Of a stretch of DNA of 64,000 nucleotides, positions 22,586 through 34,091 are shown piece by piece. The stretch is from Cryptomeria japonica (lineage: Eukaryota > Streptophyta > Pinopsida > Cupressales > Cupressaceae), in NCBI RefSeq assembly GCF_030272615.1, contig NC_081408.1, forward strand, positions 203,278,191-203,342,190. Direction: 5' to 3'. The stretch's first letter is position 1; every line of letters begins with the position of its first letter. The notes under the pieces were generated by a model. It saw only the letters and a program-made list of their open reading frames with translations, made no database searches and had not been told where the DNA came from. Both the position numbers and the translations under genes were made by a program.

Positions 22586-24150
22586 TTAGAATGGGAGGTG
22601 AGAAGAATAGGTTTGACCCCACAACCTATGATAAATGGCAAAAGAACAAGGAGGTTTGAGAGGAAATTTTTTATGACAAGATGGTTCCTTTCTTGGAGAT
22701 ACTGCATGGTCATTTGGTCATTGTTACAGAAAGATTTTTTAAAGGGTGGAATAAGGGTGTACTGACTGCCTTTTGTGTAGAGTTTCAAGTCAACGAAAAT
22801 CTGGTCGCCACTGTTACAGGCCTCGATATGAAAGTCAAAATATTCTATAGAGATAAGAAGTCGAGTGAGGAGGCTATTGCTTCCTTTTATGATAAGGAGA
22901 ATGAAAGACTGAGGGTTACGAAGATGGTGGATGGCGGCTATAATAGGAAAGACTTGATTTCCCTTTGGGCTGATATGGCATAATTTATCATGAGGTACAT
23001 CACCCTAGATGGAAGATATGATAGTATTTTTTCTCATCATTTTACTATCTTAGACCATTTTAGGCATGGTAGATTGATTTCCATTCCCTTTTATATGGTT
23101 TCATCCTTGGGGAATAGTTTAGTTAAACACTCTAAAAACTAGGATAACCATGTGATTCGTCAATGGCTTATCTTGTTGATTCTGGAATATGCCCAGGCTC
23201 CTAAAGTGAAACACTCCCCCAAGGATAAAACCCACTTTTTCTCTTCTAACCCTAATGTGCAGTTGGTTTCTGATACAAAAATGGATGAGGATGACCCTGA
23301 GTATAAACCAAAAATTGAAGGGGAGTTTATGGTGACCCAAGGAACTAACAGTAGCAGAAAAACCAATCCTCCAAGGTGGGCGGCTAGTAAGTTCAAATCT
23401 AGCAACAAGAAAATGCAAGACCTGGAGCCACACACCAAAAAGAAATCAAAACTTACCAGATTTAGTGGGTCCAAATATCTAGACCACAAGATTACATTGG
23501 ACATCCCTATCAAGGTGGATGATGAGAAACAGGGGAGTCTGATTAAGGAAAATAAAGGCAAGATAAAGGAGGAGAGGGTGATGGGAAATTTTCTATTGGA
23601 GGATACCAGAAGTCAAGAGAACTATTGGAAGTGGGTTGAGAAGGAAATTGGATCCCTAAAAGATGGGATTAAAGGAATTGTTGGCACCTTCACGGAATCC
23701 CTTGGGTCCAATAAATCTGAGATGATCATGAGTATGATCCAAAAAATTTCGCAAGATGTGGAAACCATGAAGGTTAACCAAGAGCGCATAATTGAGAAGC
23801 TGGAAGAGGATGGGAGTGAGATCAAGGAGAACTTGAAGAATCAGGTGGAAATTAGTAGGTAGGCGACGAACAATAGCGATGATGGCTTGAAAAATATTAA
23901 TTCCATGATGACTGATTATACAACCAGGACCATCGCCAGTGACCCTCCCATGGGATAAAAGTAGAAAAAGATTATTTTGAAGGGTGGACAGAGTGTTGCT
24001 ACTGGGAAGATTAGTTTGGGTCAGTGTACTAGAACTAGGAGCTGTAGCTAGGACTAGGGAACCTCTAGATTCATCATGGAGGACTTAGAGAAGATTAATA
24101 GGAGTATTATTATAAAAAATACAGAATTGCTGCACTCTCTTAGTTGAGTA
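22586..24150 (+). pseudogene. ORF B: unrecognised retroelement-like coding relic with coiled-coil C-terminus
   Basis: One reading frame stays coherent for about 520 codons from ATG 22591 (MGGEKNRFDPTTYDKWQ) with only a handful of stops (near 22657, 22981, 23140, 23860, 23956). The N-terminal half is globular: FFKGWNKGVLTAFCVEFQV, VTGLDMKVKIFYRDKK, then RYITLDGRYDSIFSHHF and SIPFYMVSSLGNSLVKH. Next comes a basic, low-complexity linker (23152-23500). The C-terminal open stretch of 236 codons ends in a heptad-rich coiled coil (KDGIKGIVGTF to IKENLKNQVEISR). No zinc knuckle, protease or RT is present. It starts 130 bases after the LINE end and might be an ORF1 or a gag-like protein of an unknown family. 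I do not recognise it. Confidence 0.5.
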
Positions 24151-25470
24151 CGTGGTCCTGTTTTCCTGTAAAACCTGTTTATCTTTATCAAAAACATAAA
24201 AAATCTATCATTGCTAAAAATTTACTCCTATAAATCCTAAATTTCTAAACCACTCATAGTATAAATAGATAAATGATTTCCATAATATATTAAATTTTAA
24301 AATATGAATATAAACTTTTAAAAAAATAAAAAATTGAAAACAAAAATAATATTCACTTTTTTATTGCTACAGAAGAATTAACTAATTGAACCTCATGAAT
24401 GCAATAGTATTACATACTACAAATACTAAAAAATACTACTAGAGAATATCTATTTATTTTTGGTTTAACTAATTCAAGACAATCGACAATTTCTTTAAAC
24501 TTAGCTGGCTCCCAATTTTCATAGATTATATGCATCTAGTGAGGGGATTCTTGATTATTGAAGGTGGTGAACTGGTTTTTATTTCATTAAATATCTATAT
24601 AACACTTACTTTATTGGTTTAGTAGCATACATGCATGATGACAAGAGACAAATTGGAGTAGTACAATGAATAAAGAATAACTACTCCATGGGGTTGGAGT
24701 TGGTCAACAATTTGTGAAGAATTGAGGGTTTTCTTGAAGAAATCATCTCTAACACACTATCTATGTGGTTGTAACATCAACAATCTAGTAATTATTTGTA
24801 CTCAATTCAATTTAAATGCATTGTTTGAAAATTTAGATTGACACGTGTGGGAAGCATATTCTATGTTTTGACATTTGATTCACTATATCAAGAATATAAG
24901 GATATGTAGGCTTACAATGCAACTTTGTAAGCATTTCTAGTGTGGGTTCCAACTTGCAAGCATTAAAGGAAATTAGATGAACTTAGAAGAGTGTGGTGTA
25001 GGTACTCAAAGGATTGCAGTGGATATACATAGTTTCCCCATCCCACAACTCCCCACCACTAGCACCTAAACTTGACATTCCACCCTACCTCTCTTGTAAT
25101 TTTTTACAATGATATTCAACTCAATATTGTTTTCTTTTCAAAATCAGTACATGCATATCTACTATTGAGAACCGTAATTGTTTTGAAATTTGCCTCTAAT
25201 TTTGTTTTCTTATTTTTTATTAGTTTAAGCATATTTATATTCTTACAAGATAATATATATGATATTCCAACTTTATTGATGTGAAATAGAAAAAGACAAT
25301 CGTTTTATAGAGTGAAGAATTACAAAATGACTCAGTTTTTATTATCATTTAATACTAAAATATTCTAATCACAAAATATCTTATTACAAATCGTAAAACT
25401 TAATAAAACACAAACATACATATATGTATATATATACATATATGTGTATACATGTACAGATATACATATT
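24151..25470. other. Intergenic, no gene
   Basis: AT-rich DNA. A short TATATGTA-type simple repeat lies at about 25415-25465. The open frame at 25072-25284 has no recognisable domain. Confidence 0.5.
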
Positions 25471-25890
25471 ACTAGGTGAACAGTTATAGAGAGGTGTTAA
25501 CTATAATATAACTGTACATGTTTTTCCCAGTATTAATATATGATATAAGTATGAATCCTTTTTATTGTATATATAATAAGGTAATGATGATGATAAGTAT
25601 GAATATTTTGGCTCTTGCGTGTCCTACTCTACTCCATTTTTCGCAGATAAGGAAAGCATTTTGAATTTTAAAAAGATATTACTAGGTGAACAGTTATAGA
25701 GAGGTGTTAACTATGATATAACTGTACATGTTTTTCCCAGTATTAATATATGATATAAGTATGAATCCTTTTTATTGTATATATAATAAGGTAATGATGA
25801 TGATAAGCATGAATATTTTGGCTCTTGCGTGTCCTACTCTACTCCATTTTTCGCAGATAAGGAAAGCATATTGAATTTTAAAAAGATTTT
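25471..25890. repeat. 210-bp tandem duplication upstream of a gene
   Basis: The unit ACTAGGTGAACAGTTATAGA at 25471 recurs at 25681, exactly 210 bases on. The two copies differ at only about four positions by direct comparison, so this is the youngest duplication seen in the window. It ends about 60 bases before the probable TATA box of the gene at 26.1 kb and so doubles that gene's proximal upstream region. Each copy contains GGCTCTTGCGTGTCC and a GATGATGATG run. Confidence 0.95.
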
Positions 25891-25948
25891 CTAGCTTCCT
25901 CGTAATTCTTTCAGCCTAGATAGCTCATGATATTTTTACGTCTGTCAT

Positions 25949-25959
25949 CTATATATATG
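25949..25959 (+). promoter_or_regulatory. Probable TATA box
   Basis: CTATATATATG lies about 140 bases before the ATG at 26093. This allows a 5' leader of roughly 100 bases. It directly follows the 210-bp tandem duplication. No experimental start site is available. Confidence 0.5.
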
Positions 25960-26092
25960 TTCATTCAACTCCATCAATAAGTAGAAAAGTCTGCATTAGT
26001 TATATCATTGAAGTGCAGTGCACTGGAAAACAGAGAAATTTCTTCTTTTCATTTCTAGACTTGAAAGCTATCAAAGAGAGAGTAAGAGTTCC

Positions 26093-29000
26093 ATGGCTGA
26101 CATCCCAAGGAAGAACTCTTGCAGAGTTTGCTTAAGCTCGGGAACCTGTATACATCATCCCGATGCACAGAACAAACCAGTGATGATTCTTTTCTCTTAC
26201 TTTTTCTTGAATGTTTCTGTTCTGACTGACAAATTGTTTTACTGTATACACACTTTGAAATCATGTTGCAACTTAACGTCTCTTTCTTCTCAGTTTGTAG
26301 TGAGTAAAGTTTAGACTGATGTTATGATTGATCTACTTTAAATTCCACTAGAACATTTGATTATAGACATGTTTTTGGACTGTAGTCGAAATAAGTAGGT
26401 ACTGATATTTACAGATCGAGTCCCCAACAATGAGGTCACGGGATGGAATCACGTAAATCATTTTTATCTGTTTACGTAAGACCCATCAATATCCAAAGCT
26501 TTTAAAGCTTCCATGTACTCTTTCTCTGCTATAATGTTTAACAAGATTATAAGAAGAAATAATGACTTTGGTGTAAGTCATGTAAATAGAATTATGTCAT
26601 TTTTATTGTCAAATTAGAAACATTTGACTATTTCTGTAGAAAAGAATGGTTTTGTATTGTGTTGTTTAAAATTGAAAATTATTAAAAAATTATTTTTTAA
26701 TATTTTATAATATTGAATTTTATATGATTTTGGATTTGATGGGTGGTTTTTTTTAATAACATTTCAGATCATATTTTATGATCTATTATCATGATGTATA
26801 TTACAAATTTTTGTTCAATACATTGCGATATGAATGATAGAGTATAATCTGAAATGTTTCTTATTCTATATATTTCTAAAACAGATTTTATGAAAATCCA
26901 CTGTAAAGAAGAGATCACAAGATTGGAACTCTTAAATCATTTTTCTGTTTATATGATACCCATCTTTATCTAGATATTTTGAAGCTTTCATGTCCTCTTT
27001 CTCTGTTATAATGTCTGTAGTCTTTTCAACAAGATTATAAATTGAAATCATGGCTTGGTGCAAGTGATATATATGGAATTGTGACATTTGTGTTGTGAAA
27101 TCTCTATCTAGAATCTTTTGTCTCATACTTCAAAAAGATAGTTTTGTATTTCTATATGTACTATTAAAGATATTAGATTTCTATTATTCAAAATATCAAA
27201 TCTTGTTCATTTCTGGATTTGAGTGTATGAACTTGTTTAATTAACATTTCAGATCGTATTCTACCATTCATCATCAAGATGTATACTGTAAATCTCCATG
27301 ATTCATCATCAGAATGTATAAAGCAAATCTCTTGTTCTATATATTTTCATGATGAATCATAGAAAATAATCAGAAATATTAATAAGAAAAAAATTATAGA
27401 AATATCAGAATTTATTAAAAAAAAATATTAATTTTTCTCAAAATTCTAAGAAATATATTAAGGATATTTTTTAGGTTTATGGTGTGATTTATTCAATTGT
27501 CGTTGTATTTAAACGTGGGGCAAGCTGTGGAAAAGTAAAAGCAGAAGGTGAACATTCTACTTATATTTGCGGTATGCTTTATTCAGTTGTCGGTGTACTC
27601 AGGCGTGGGGCAACTTGTGGGAAAGCAGAAGGTGAATGATGAAGAGCATCAAATGGGAATTATTGGTAAACACGTAGATGGTAAAATAGACTATTTCATA
27701 TCTTTTCCCAAGCCTTAGTAAAATGACAAAATTGTGTGGCTGAGAAAATATCTAGTTTTTTGCACGGTGGACAAAATATTTATGAATAATTTTCTTCTCT
27801 TTTGCAGAATGACTCTTAGATAAGTTTGAATATTAAAATTACTTTCTAGAAGTCCCGAGATAAACTCTAGCTTTTACTTATAGATTTCCTTGCTTTAACA
27901 TATTCTTATTAAAATATAAGACTATAAAATTTCTCCTCTAGATATTTACTCAACAAAGACAATACATTCTGCAGTACTAGAGTTTCTTAAACTTCATCTC
28001 TACAGCTGTCAAAGACAATTAGATAATGACAGATATGGTTAAAAAGTTTATTCCTCGTTTCTTCTTATATGTGTCTTTCTGAAACACCTAATGTTATTGT
28101 GTAGGGAGTTACACAGAAGGGAAAGGAAAGCAGGAATGTGAAGGAGTAAAAGAGGACATAAGTGAGAAACGTGGGAGGCCTTCTACAGAGCACAGCTTTC
28201 TTGGATCTTCTGTATGCTACGGTGGACCAGATGAGTATTATGGCTGTGTCAAAGAAAGAAATGAACCTATAAATATGGTGATCTCTCAGCTTTCCCTCTT
28301 GGAAATACTGAAACTTTCAAATATATATCGTAATGTTCTCGTGTAACAAAAATAGTTTAATGAGATTGCATAAGACATAATTTTCTGTTAAAGAAAGAAA
28401 CCAATAAATAAGGTGAGCTCTTACCTTTTAATTGTCATAATAACTTATATTTATAGCATTTTTAGATTAAATTATTTATTTTTTAATCATCAATATTTTA
28501 ATCGCACTACATGATTTATCATCAGATTGAAGGAATAAAAAGGGAGGTGGATTACAGACTTGGGTTTCATAAATAAACGAGGATGGAATTATAGCAAATT
28601 AAATTTTTATTTGTTGAATCTAGATCTTTTTGAGTTAAATTAAGTATTTTTACCATCGATGTAAAATTTGGTTATTTTTGACCTAGATTATGTGTTTTTA
28701 ATCTTCAATGTTAAGATCACTCTACATGACTCATCATCACATTGAAGAGAAGAAAAAGAAGGGTAGATTGTGGGTTTCCTAAACAAGGGAGAGATGGATT
28801 GTGGGTTTCCTAAACAAGGGAGAGATGGATTTATAGTAAGTGAAGTCTTTATTTATTAAAACTGTATTTTTAGATTAAATTATATATTTTCTTGTAATTG
28901 ACGTTTGAATTACATAAGATTATCCATGATCAAGTTGAAGAGAAAAAAAAAAGACAAGGAGATTGGGGAGCTAAGTTTCGTAAATAAAAGAAGAATAGAT

Positions 29001-29548
29001 TCATAGCAAACTAAAAAAATTTAGTTATTAAATCTGAACATTTATGGATTTAATTGTGTCTTTTTATCATCCATATCTGAAAATAGAGATGGATTATAGA
29101 CTTAGATTATCTGAATAAAAGAGATATGGATTCCCCCTTTTCATGCCATCTTTATTTAACAAACTTGTGTCTGTAATCCACCTCTTGACTTTGTTCTCTT
29201 TATCTTGATAACTGATCATGTTATAAGAATAAAAAATCCATAATAAAAAATATATAATTTAAAAATAAAAAACACTAAATTTCACTAATATATACTGTCA
29301 AACATCATATCGCTAATTTCTTAATTTAAAATTATATCTCACAGAATAAAATTGGAGTAAGGAAACTGGAAGAGACAGCAGACCCATCTAATCTTGAATA
29401 TGCAACAAGGGGAGATTGGTGGAAAGGTAAGCACAAAAATGTCAAAATGCTATTGCTTAGATATATTTGCCTAGCAATCGTTTAATGGCAACAAATGTTA
29501 TAAATAAATAGTTACCATTTGGTTGTTATAGGTTCTCTCCACTACTAA
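26093..29548 (+). CDS. Small four-exon plant gene, function unknown (about 108 aa)
   Basis: Probable exons: 26093-26147, 28105-28277, 29345-29426, 29532-29548 (stop TAA). Exon 1 starts in good context (CCATGGCTGAC) and encodes a Cys-containing start (MADIPRKNSCRVC). Exon 2 follows acceptor TTGTGTAG and contains STEHSFLGSSVCYGGPDEYY. Exon 3, between CTCACAG and AAAG|GTAAGC, contains DPSNLEYATRGDWWK. Exon 4 adds GSLHY. Phases agree across all four exons (327 coding bases). The exon 1 donor (ACCT|GTATAC) is weak; a later site at 26179 has a better flank but breaks the frame, so a missed small exon is possible. There are no membrane segments or known enzyme motif. The SSVxYGG block recalls small plant-specific proteins of unknown role, which is recollection, not a search. 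I see no stop or frameshift in exons 2-4. Confidence 0.6.
26420..27110. repeat. Diverged duplication inside intron 1
   Basis: Two related stretches, about 26420-26620 and 26900-27100. They share the order AAATCATTTTT-TCTG-TTTA, CCATC, AAGCTT-CATGT-CTCTTTCTCTG, ATAATGT and AACAAGATTATAA. They are strongly diverged and noncoding. They suggest an old tandem unit of about 470 bases within the intron. Confidence 0.6.
27480..27640. repeat. Short duplication in intron 1
   Basis: Two copies, about 27480-27556 and 27567-27640. They share TTTATTCARTTGTCGKTGTA, CGTGGGGCAA and AAGCAGAAGGTGAA. The second copy lacks a few bases. No coding function is evident, although this is the most GC-rich part of the intron. 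Confidence 0.65.
28425..29140. repeat. Three to four diverged tandem copies in intron 2
   Basis: Units of roughly 190-250 bases share this order: TTTTTAGATTAAATTAT, ATCATCAATRTT, CTACATGATTNATCATCA, TTGAAGAGAA, a GGTGGATTACAGACTTGGG-like segment and ATTCATAGCAAA. Inside it a 31-base phrase (GATTGTGGGTTTCCTAAACA and on) is perfectly doubled at 28766 and 28797. The array makes up most of intron 2 of the small gene. Confidence 0.7.
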
Positions 29549-29880
29549 AAAATTATGGAGCATCTCATTTCCAGTTTCTTCCATAAAGTTCAGGTATGCA
29601 TTACAATATATCTTAGATACTTTGATCTGGCTTAGTAATGTAATACCAGGATGCCTGCATTATTTTTATGACATTAATTCTGTAGAGTGCTGTTAAATTT
29701 TACTGAATCAAATTTGTTCCGTTGTTCCTCAGGCAGTGTGTACAATGGTAAAGCTGGACTAAGTACCGACATCGATCAGGCGTGGAATATGATATCCATA
29801 TCATTATCTTTCAGTGGGATGTAAATAAGCAAATAAGGATAACGAATGATACTATATACGGCTAGGTGTTTCTCCACATA

Positions 29881-29886
29881 AATAAA
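29881..29886 (+). promoter_or_regulatory. Possible poly(A) signal of the small gene
   Basis: AATAAA about 330 bases after the stop codon. It would be a normal distance if the 3' untranslated region contains a further intron, for which TTCAG|GTATGC (about 29590) and TTCCTCAG (about 29730) are plausible borders. Weak evidence. Confidence 0.3.
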
Positions 29887-29889
29887 GTG

Positions 29890-31259
29890 GAATCTCAAAC
29901 AAAAAAAGTCTTTTTCACATCACCCATAATCCTTTTTTTTTTATGTTACATGGTATCTTAACTCTTACCCACAAAATGCTTTCTCTGTAAACAAGTATGG
30001 TTTATGTAAATACTATGCGCATGCTGAGGATAATGGCATCGGTTAGGGTTTACACTATTGTCAACAAAAGTATTGAAAGGTATAAAGCAAATATAGATTA
30101 ATGGAGTGGATATATGGCTTGAAAGTCTTCTGTTTGAATGCACCGTTGTAATGAATGTCTTTTCATCTATAGTAGTGGTAAATATTTATTCGTTTATTTG
30201 AGAAATCAAAATAATTGAATATAAGATATTTAAGAATTTCTGAAATATGGATTTTTTTTTGAAAGGATGGTTGTATTAAATGTCATTTTATTTGTAACAT
30301 TGGTGAATATTTATTATTCTATTTATAATATTTCAAATTAATGTAAAAAGTTTTAAAATAAACAAAAAAGTCTTGTCATTTGTGACTGACAATACATGTG
30401 AATTGTTAGAAAAAAGTCCTGTTAGATATTTTGTAGAAGGAATTCCCTCATAAAGCATGATCTATAACAAGGTTAAAATTGTATAGCTACCTTATAGTAT
30501 GTATACTCACATGGTGTGCTTTGGCATGTTTATAGTTGCTTTATTGTTATCTATCCATGAACCAAAACTTTATAAATTTTGCATGGTCTTGAGTGGTTTG
30601 TTTGGATTGAATTCTAGGGTCATTCCTCACCTTGTTGGCCTTTTCTTGACTAACTTGTTTGCTCTCTAAGTCATATTGTTTATATTCAATCTACCTAGTT
30701 TCATTTTTTAACAAATTTCTATATATGTGGTAGCATAACTTTATTTCGCACATGAAGGTATATTTTCTTGCATTTCTAAGTTTTTCATATTTCACCATTA
30801 CAAGAAAACAAACTGTGAATAATTTGAAGACAATATAAAATATTTAAAATATTTGTTTCTATTTTTTAAATAATTATTTTACTAACTTTTAAGATGTTCA
30901 CTAATTAAATGTTTATTACATTTGAAACTATTTTTAGAGAGTATTTTCTTCTCATACAACATAAGATGAACTAGAAATAAAATTTATTCAATTTTTTTCT
31001 TAACATAGATTACTCATATTAATATATAAGCAATAAATACATTTTTTCCCTTTTTTTGTTAGAATTTTTATTATTTTTTTGTTAATATAATATGGCTGGA
31101 ACTGTTAATATATAATACAAAAGTCCTATGATACCAAATAGCGTCAAAGGACAAGAACCTAAGATGTAGAAAGTGTCAAGATCAAAGACCATAATAGATT
31201 AGACACACACAAAGTAGGCCAAACACAACTATAAAGCTCTAGTGAACCCAAATCTAGAC
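29890..31259. other. Intergenic, nothing recognised
   Basis: AT-rich DNA between the small gene and the LINE remnant. No repeat pair, gene or element end is supported. Confidence 0.5.
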
Positions 31260-32591
31260 AACACTTTTTCTTGAAACCTGCAACTCGTCTGGAGGATTCT
31301 TTTTGAGGTCCCTAATAGGAGAATATTTTTTGTATTGGTGAAGAAACTTGATTAGCGGGAATATATAATCTTTCCACCATTGGTTGACTCAAATTCCCTC
31401 TTTTATGTTTTATGTAACTTCTAATTTGGCTAACTAATCAACAACCCAATTACTACATCTTTTTATATGGGAAACCTTTATTTTCTCTAAGCATTTGATT
31501 ACCCATCTTGTGTTATGTATTATATATTCTAATCTCTAGTTCTCATACCTCCCACCTTCTAAGGTGTTAATGATCAAATTTGAATGCTTTTCAATCCATA
31601 TATTCTTCCACCCCTTTATTTGTTAATCACGATCCTCCATAGCATAATATAAGCCTCTTAGATCATTCTTCAATATGTCTCCCTTGCCATCCCTTCTAGG
31701 ATTCCATTTGGTAGCTCCATCAAAATTGAATTTTATCCATCCTATGCTAGGTGGAAGCTAGCACATGTTGTAAGAGCCTTTTTTGAGCATATTTTGATGA
31801 ACACCAAGCCAATGAAATTGTGGCCAAGAGTCCCCCTAGTACTTCTCATTGTCACATACCTCACTTTTTCTACTCTTCTAGATTTCCTCAACTTCATAAA
31901 TAATGCTTTCCACCTTATCTCAAATACTCTCCACCCCATTTCTCTTACTCTAAAAATATCTCATATTTCATTCAATCTAGATATTCCACACAACGATAGC
32001 TGGAGCAACATTTTCAATGTGATTTAGACCAGGACTTTGAATCTTCAAGAACTAACATTCTAGGAGCTAAGGGATGCTCTTGGGTAAAGGCCAAGATATA
32101 TTCCATCTATTTAGGAAAGTAGACCAAATCTAACTAGCAAAACTACAATTGAAAAAGAAATTGTCATTATCTTCTTCCTTCACTTGACACATCTCACATT
32201 TGAAGGGCCCCACCTGACCAAAAAGCCTTAGCCTATCCCAAGTGAGTGTCCTTATCCTTCTAGAAATCCAAAGAAAGCACTTCAACTTAGGAATATTGTA
32301 TTTTACCATAATTTTATTTATCCCACTCGAGCTTAACAAATTTGGAGAAGTGTGCTCTAAATATGGCCTTGACTGAGACTTTCCCATTGCCCATATGACC
32401 CTAGACCATCCTATCCTCTCTAATTGGACAAATCAAAGGCCATCTCTCAATTTCTTCTTGAATCTCTTTGCACACCTAATTCATCTCTTTCATCAGAGCT
32501 TCAAGAGTTACCCAAGAATGGATAGGGGGATGACCCACTATGTAATCTCTAGCTTTATTACCCTTGATATCTTCAAAATGACTAATCACTA
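31260..32591 (-). pseudogene. LINE ORF2 C-terminal part: zf-RVT and RNase H
   Basis: On the minus strand the frame at 32387-32130 matches the RT-associated zinc-binding domain of plant LINEs: IPKLKCFLWISRRIRTLTWD, then CEMC and DNDNFFFNC, with the usual His before FF replaced by Asn. About 400 bases further on (31745-31690) comes FNFDGATKWNPRRDG, the first motif of the LINE RNase H. Later stretches resemble the rest of that domain to about 31260. Stops and frameshifts are frequent. This is the 3' part of the LINE whose 5' part lies at 61.1-63.4 kb; E2 and E3 separate them. Confidence 0.8.
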
Positions 32592-32596
32592 GTTTG

Positions 32597-32949
32597 TGTT
32601 GGAGTAATAAGGTTTTTCACTTCATTAATTAAATCATATTAATTTATTAATTAAGTCAGCACTTTATTTTTACTGAAGCTAAATTTAGGAAGCTAAAATT
32701 AAGCCTATTAATAATAAAATCATTATTAATTATTAATTGCTTTTAGGGTTTACGTTTTTTACTTTTGATCTCCTTTTAAAAGGATTGATCCCTTTTGTAA
32801 TTCTTAATCTGATTATTATTATTGCATATTATTTCTCTTGGGTTTCAAACCAATCTTTGTGTTTTGTGTGAATCTTCCATTGTTGTGATAGGTTATTTGC
32901 ATACAGGTGTTCACTAGGTTCTATGAGGTTGTATTTCACAACTTTAACA
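32597..32949 (+). repeat. E2 5' LTR
   Basis: Starts TGTTGGAGTAATAAG and ends CAACTTTAACA. It pairs with 39456-39812 with visible scattered differences. It contains the AT-rich U3 segment TTAATTAAATCATATTAA. Confidence 0.95.
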
Positions 32950-32961
32950 TGGTATCAGAGG
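32950..32961 (+). promoter_or_regulatory. E2 primer-binding site (initiator Met tRNA)
   Basis: TGGTATCAGAGG directly abuts the LTR end. It is the standard Copia primer site and not a tRNA gene. Confidence 0.95.
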
Positions 32962-34091
32962 TTCAGACCTAAGGATTTTCTATTCGTTTGATTGGGAGAT
33001 TCTACCTATAGAAGGTCTTTTGTATAATTTGGGTTGATTTGGACCTCACATTTGAATCTGACATGTGTAAAATAGTCAAGATTGACCTTTTGTTTGGCAA
33101 TTTGTGATTCATGGGGCTAGATCTGTGAGGGTTTGAAAATTTAGCTTTTTTGTGATCCAGGGGCACCTATTTTTTGGAGTATTTTGGGGAAAAAAGGACG
33201 TCACGATTGGCTTCAAGAGGTCGATTCCACAAATTTTGATATATAATTCGATATATTTTAGCATCAGAGGTAGAGAAGGCCAAAAAAATTATTTTTCTGG
33301 GCCGCACAACCCTCTGTATAGATGTGCACGGGAGATTTAAAAAAAATAATTAAATTGATTTTTTGGTGGCTAGTTAACCATCGTGGTTAGTAAGCTGATC
33401 CCACAATGTTTAGCAACCGCTATTGCCGAGGTGAGTAGGCTGCTTTGGCAATGACCGCTAGCGGCTAACCAATTGGGACCACCAGTCGGTCCCAAGACTG
33501 CTAGTGGTTAGCTACCTCAATCGCTATCAGACTACCCACCACCACTGAGTGCTACCCATGGGCCAACACCCCATCACCTCAGCTCGGCCACCATTAGCTG
33601 TGCAACTACAGAGCCGCCAACTCCAGTTTTGAAGCCTAATTGGGTTTTGTTTGTTGTATCGGGAGCAAACAAAGGTATTTTTAAACAATCCATATATCAT
33701 CGGAAAGATATTTTTGAGACGGATCCTTTTCTAAATCTATTTTTTCTTGATTTTTCTTTCTTGCTACATTTATTTCTAGTCCAAGTAAGAACTTATTTTT
33801 GGCACTTCTCGGGGCATATTGCATACGAACTCCATTTTTTGCAAATGAATAGGCATTGGAAAGGTGTTGGAATGCTCTTTCAAGATCTCCAGATTATTTT
33901 CTTGCAAAATTAATTAGGTACACAAAAAATTTTCATAAGTTATTTTTTCTTTTTCAGTTTTCCAACTTTCAAAATCTTACTGGGGTTTGGTTTTTTTGTT
34001 GTGGGGGGGGTATATTTTTCTTAATTTCTATATTATCATATCATAAATTAGAATCTCCTCTCTTTAAATACATTTTAAAACCATAAACATC
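32962..34091 (+). other. E2 5' leader
   Basis: About 1.1 kb of untranslated leader between the primer site and the gag ATG. The part from 33360 to 33620 is unusually GC-rich for this window, with GGTTAGC/GCTAACC-like words recurring in both orientations. No ORF with a recognisable product is present. Confidence 0.6.

Noticed and set aside
23160-23561. Minus-strand frame of 133 codons with hydrophobic stretches
   Set aside because: Antisense of ORF B, which is the coherent frame on the plus strand.
26299-26304. GTGAGT as the donor of exon 1 in the small gene
   Set aside because: It is a good donor by consensus, but using it adds a hydrophobic tail and breaks the frame into exon 2.
32950-32961. 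tRNA-Met-like sequence
   Set aside because: It is the complement of the tRNA 3' end used as a primer site directly after an LTR; no cloverleaf follows. The same holds at 20496, 40944 and 53356.
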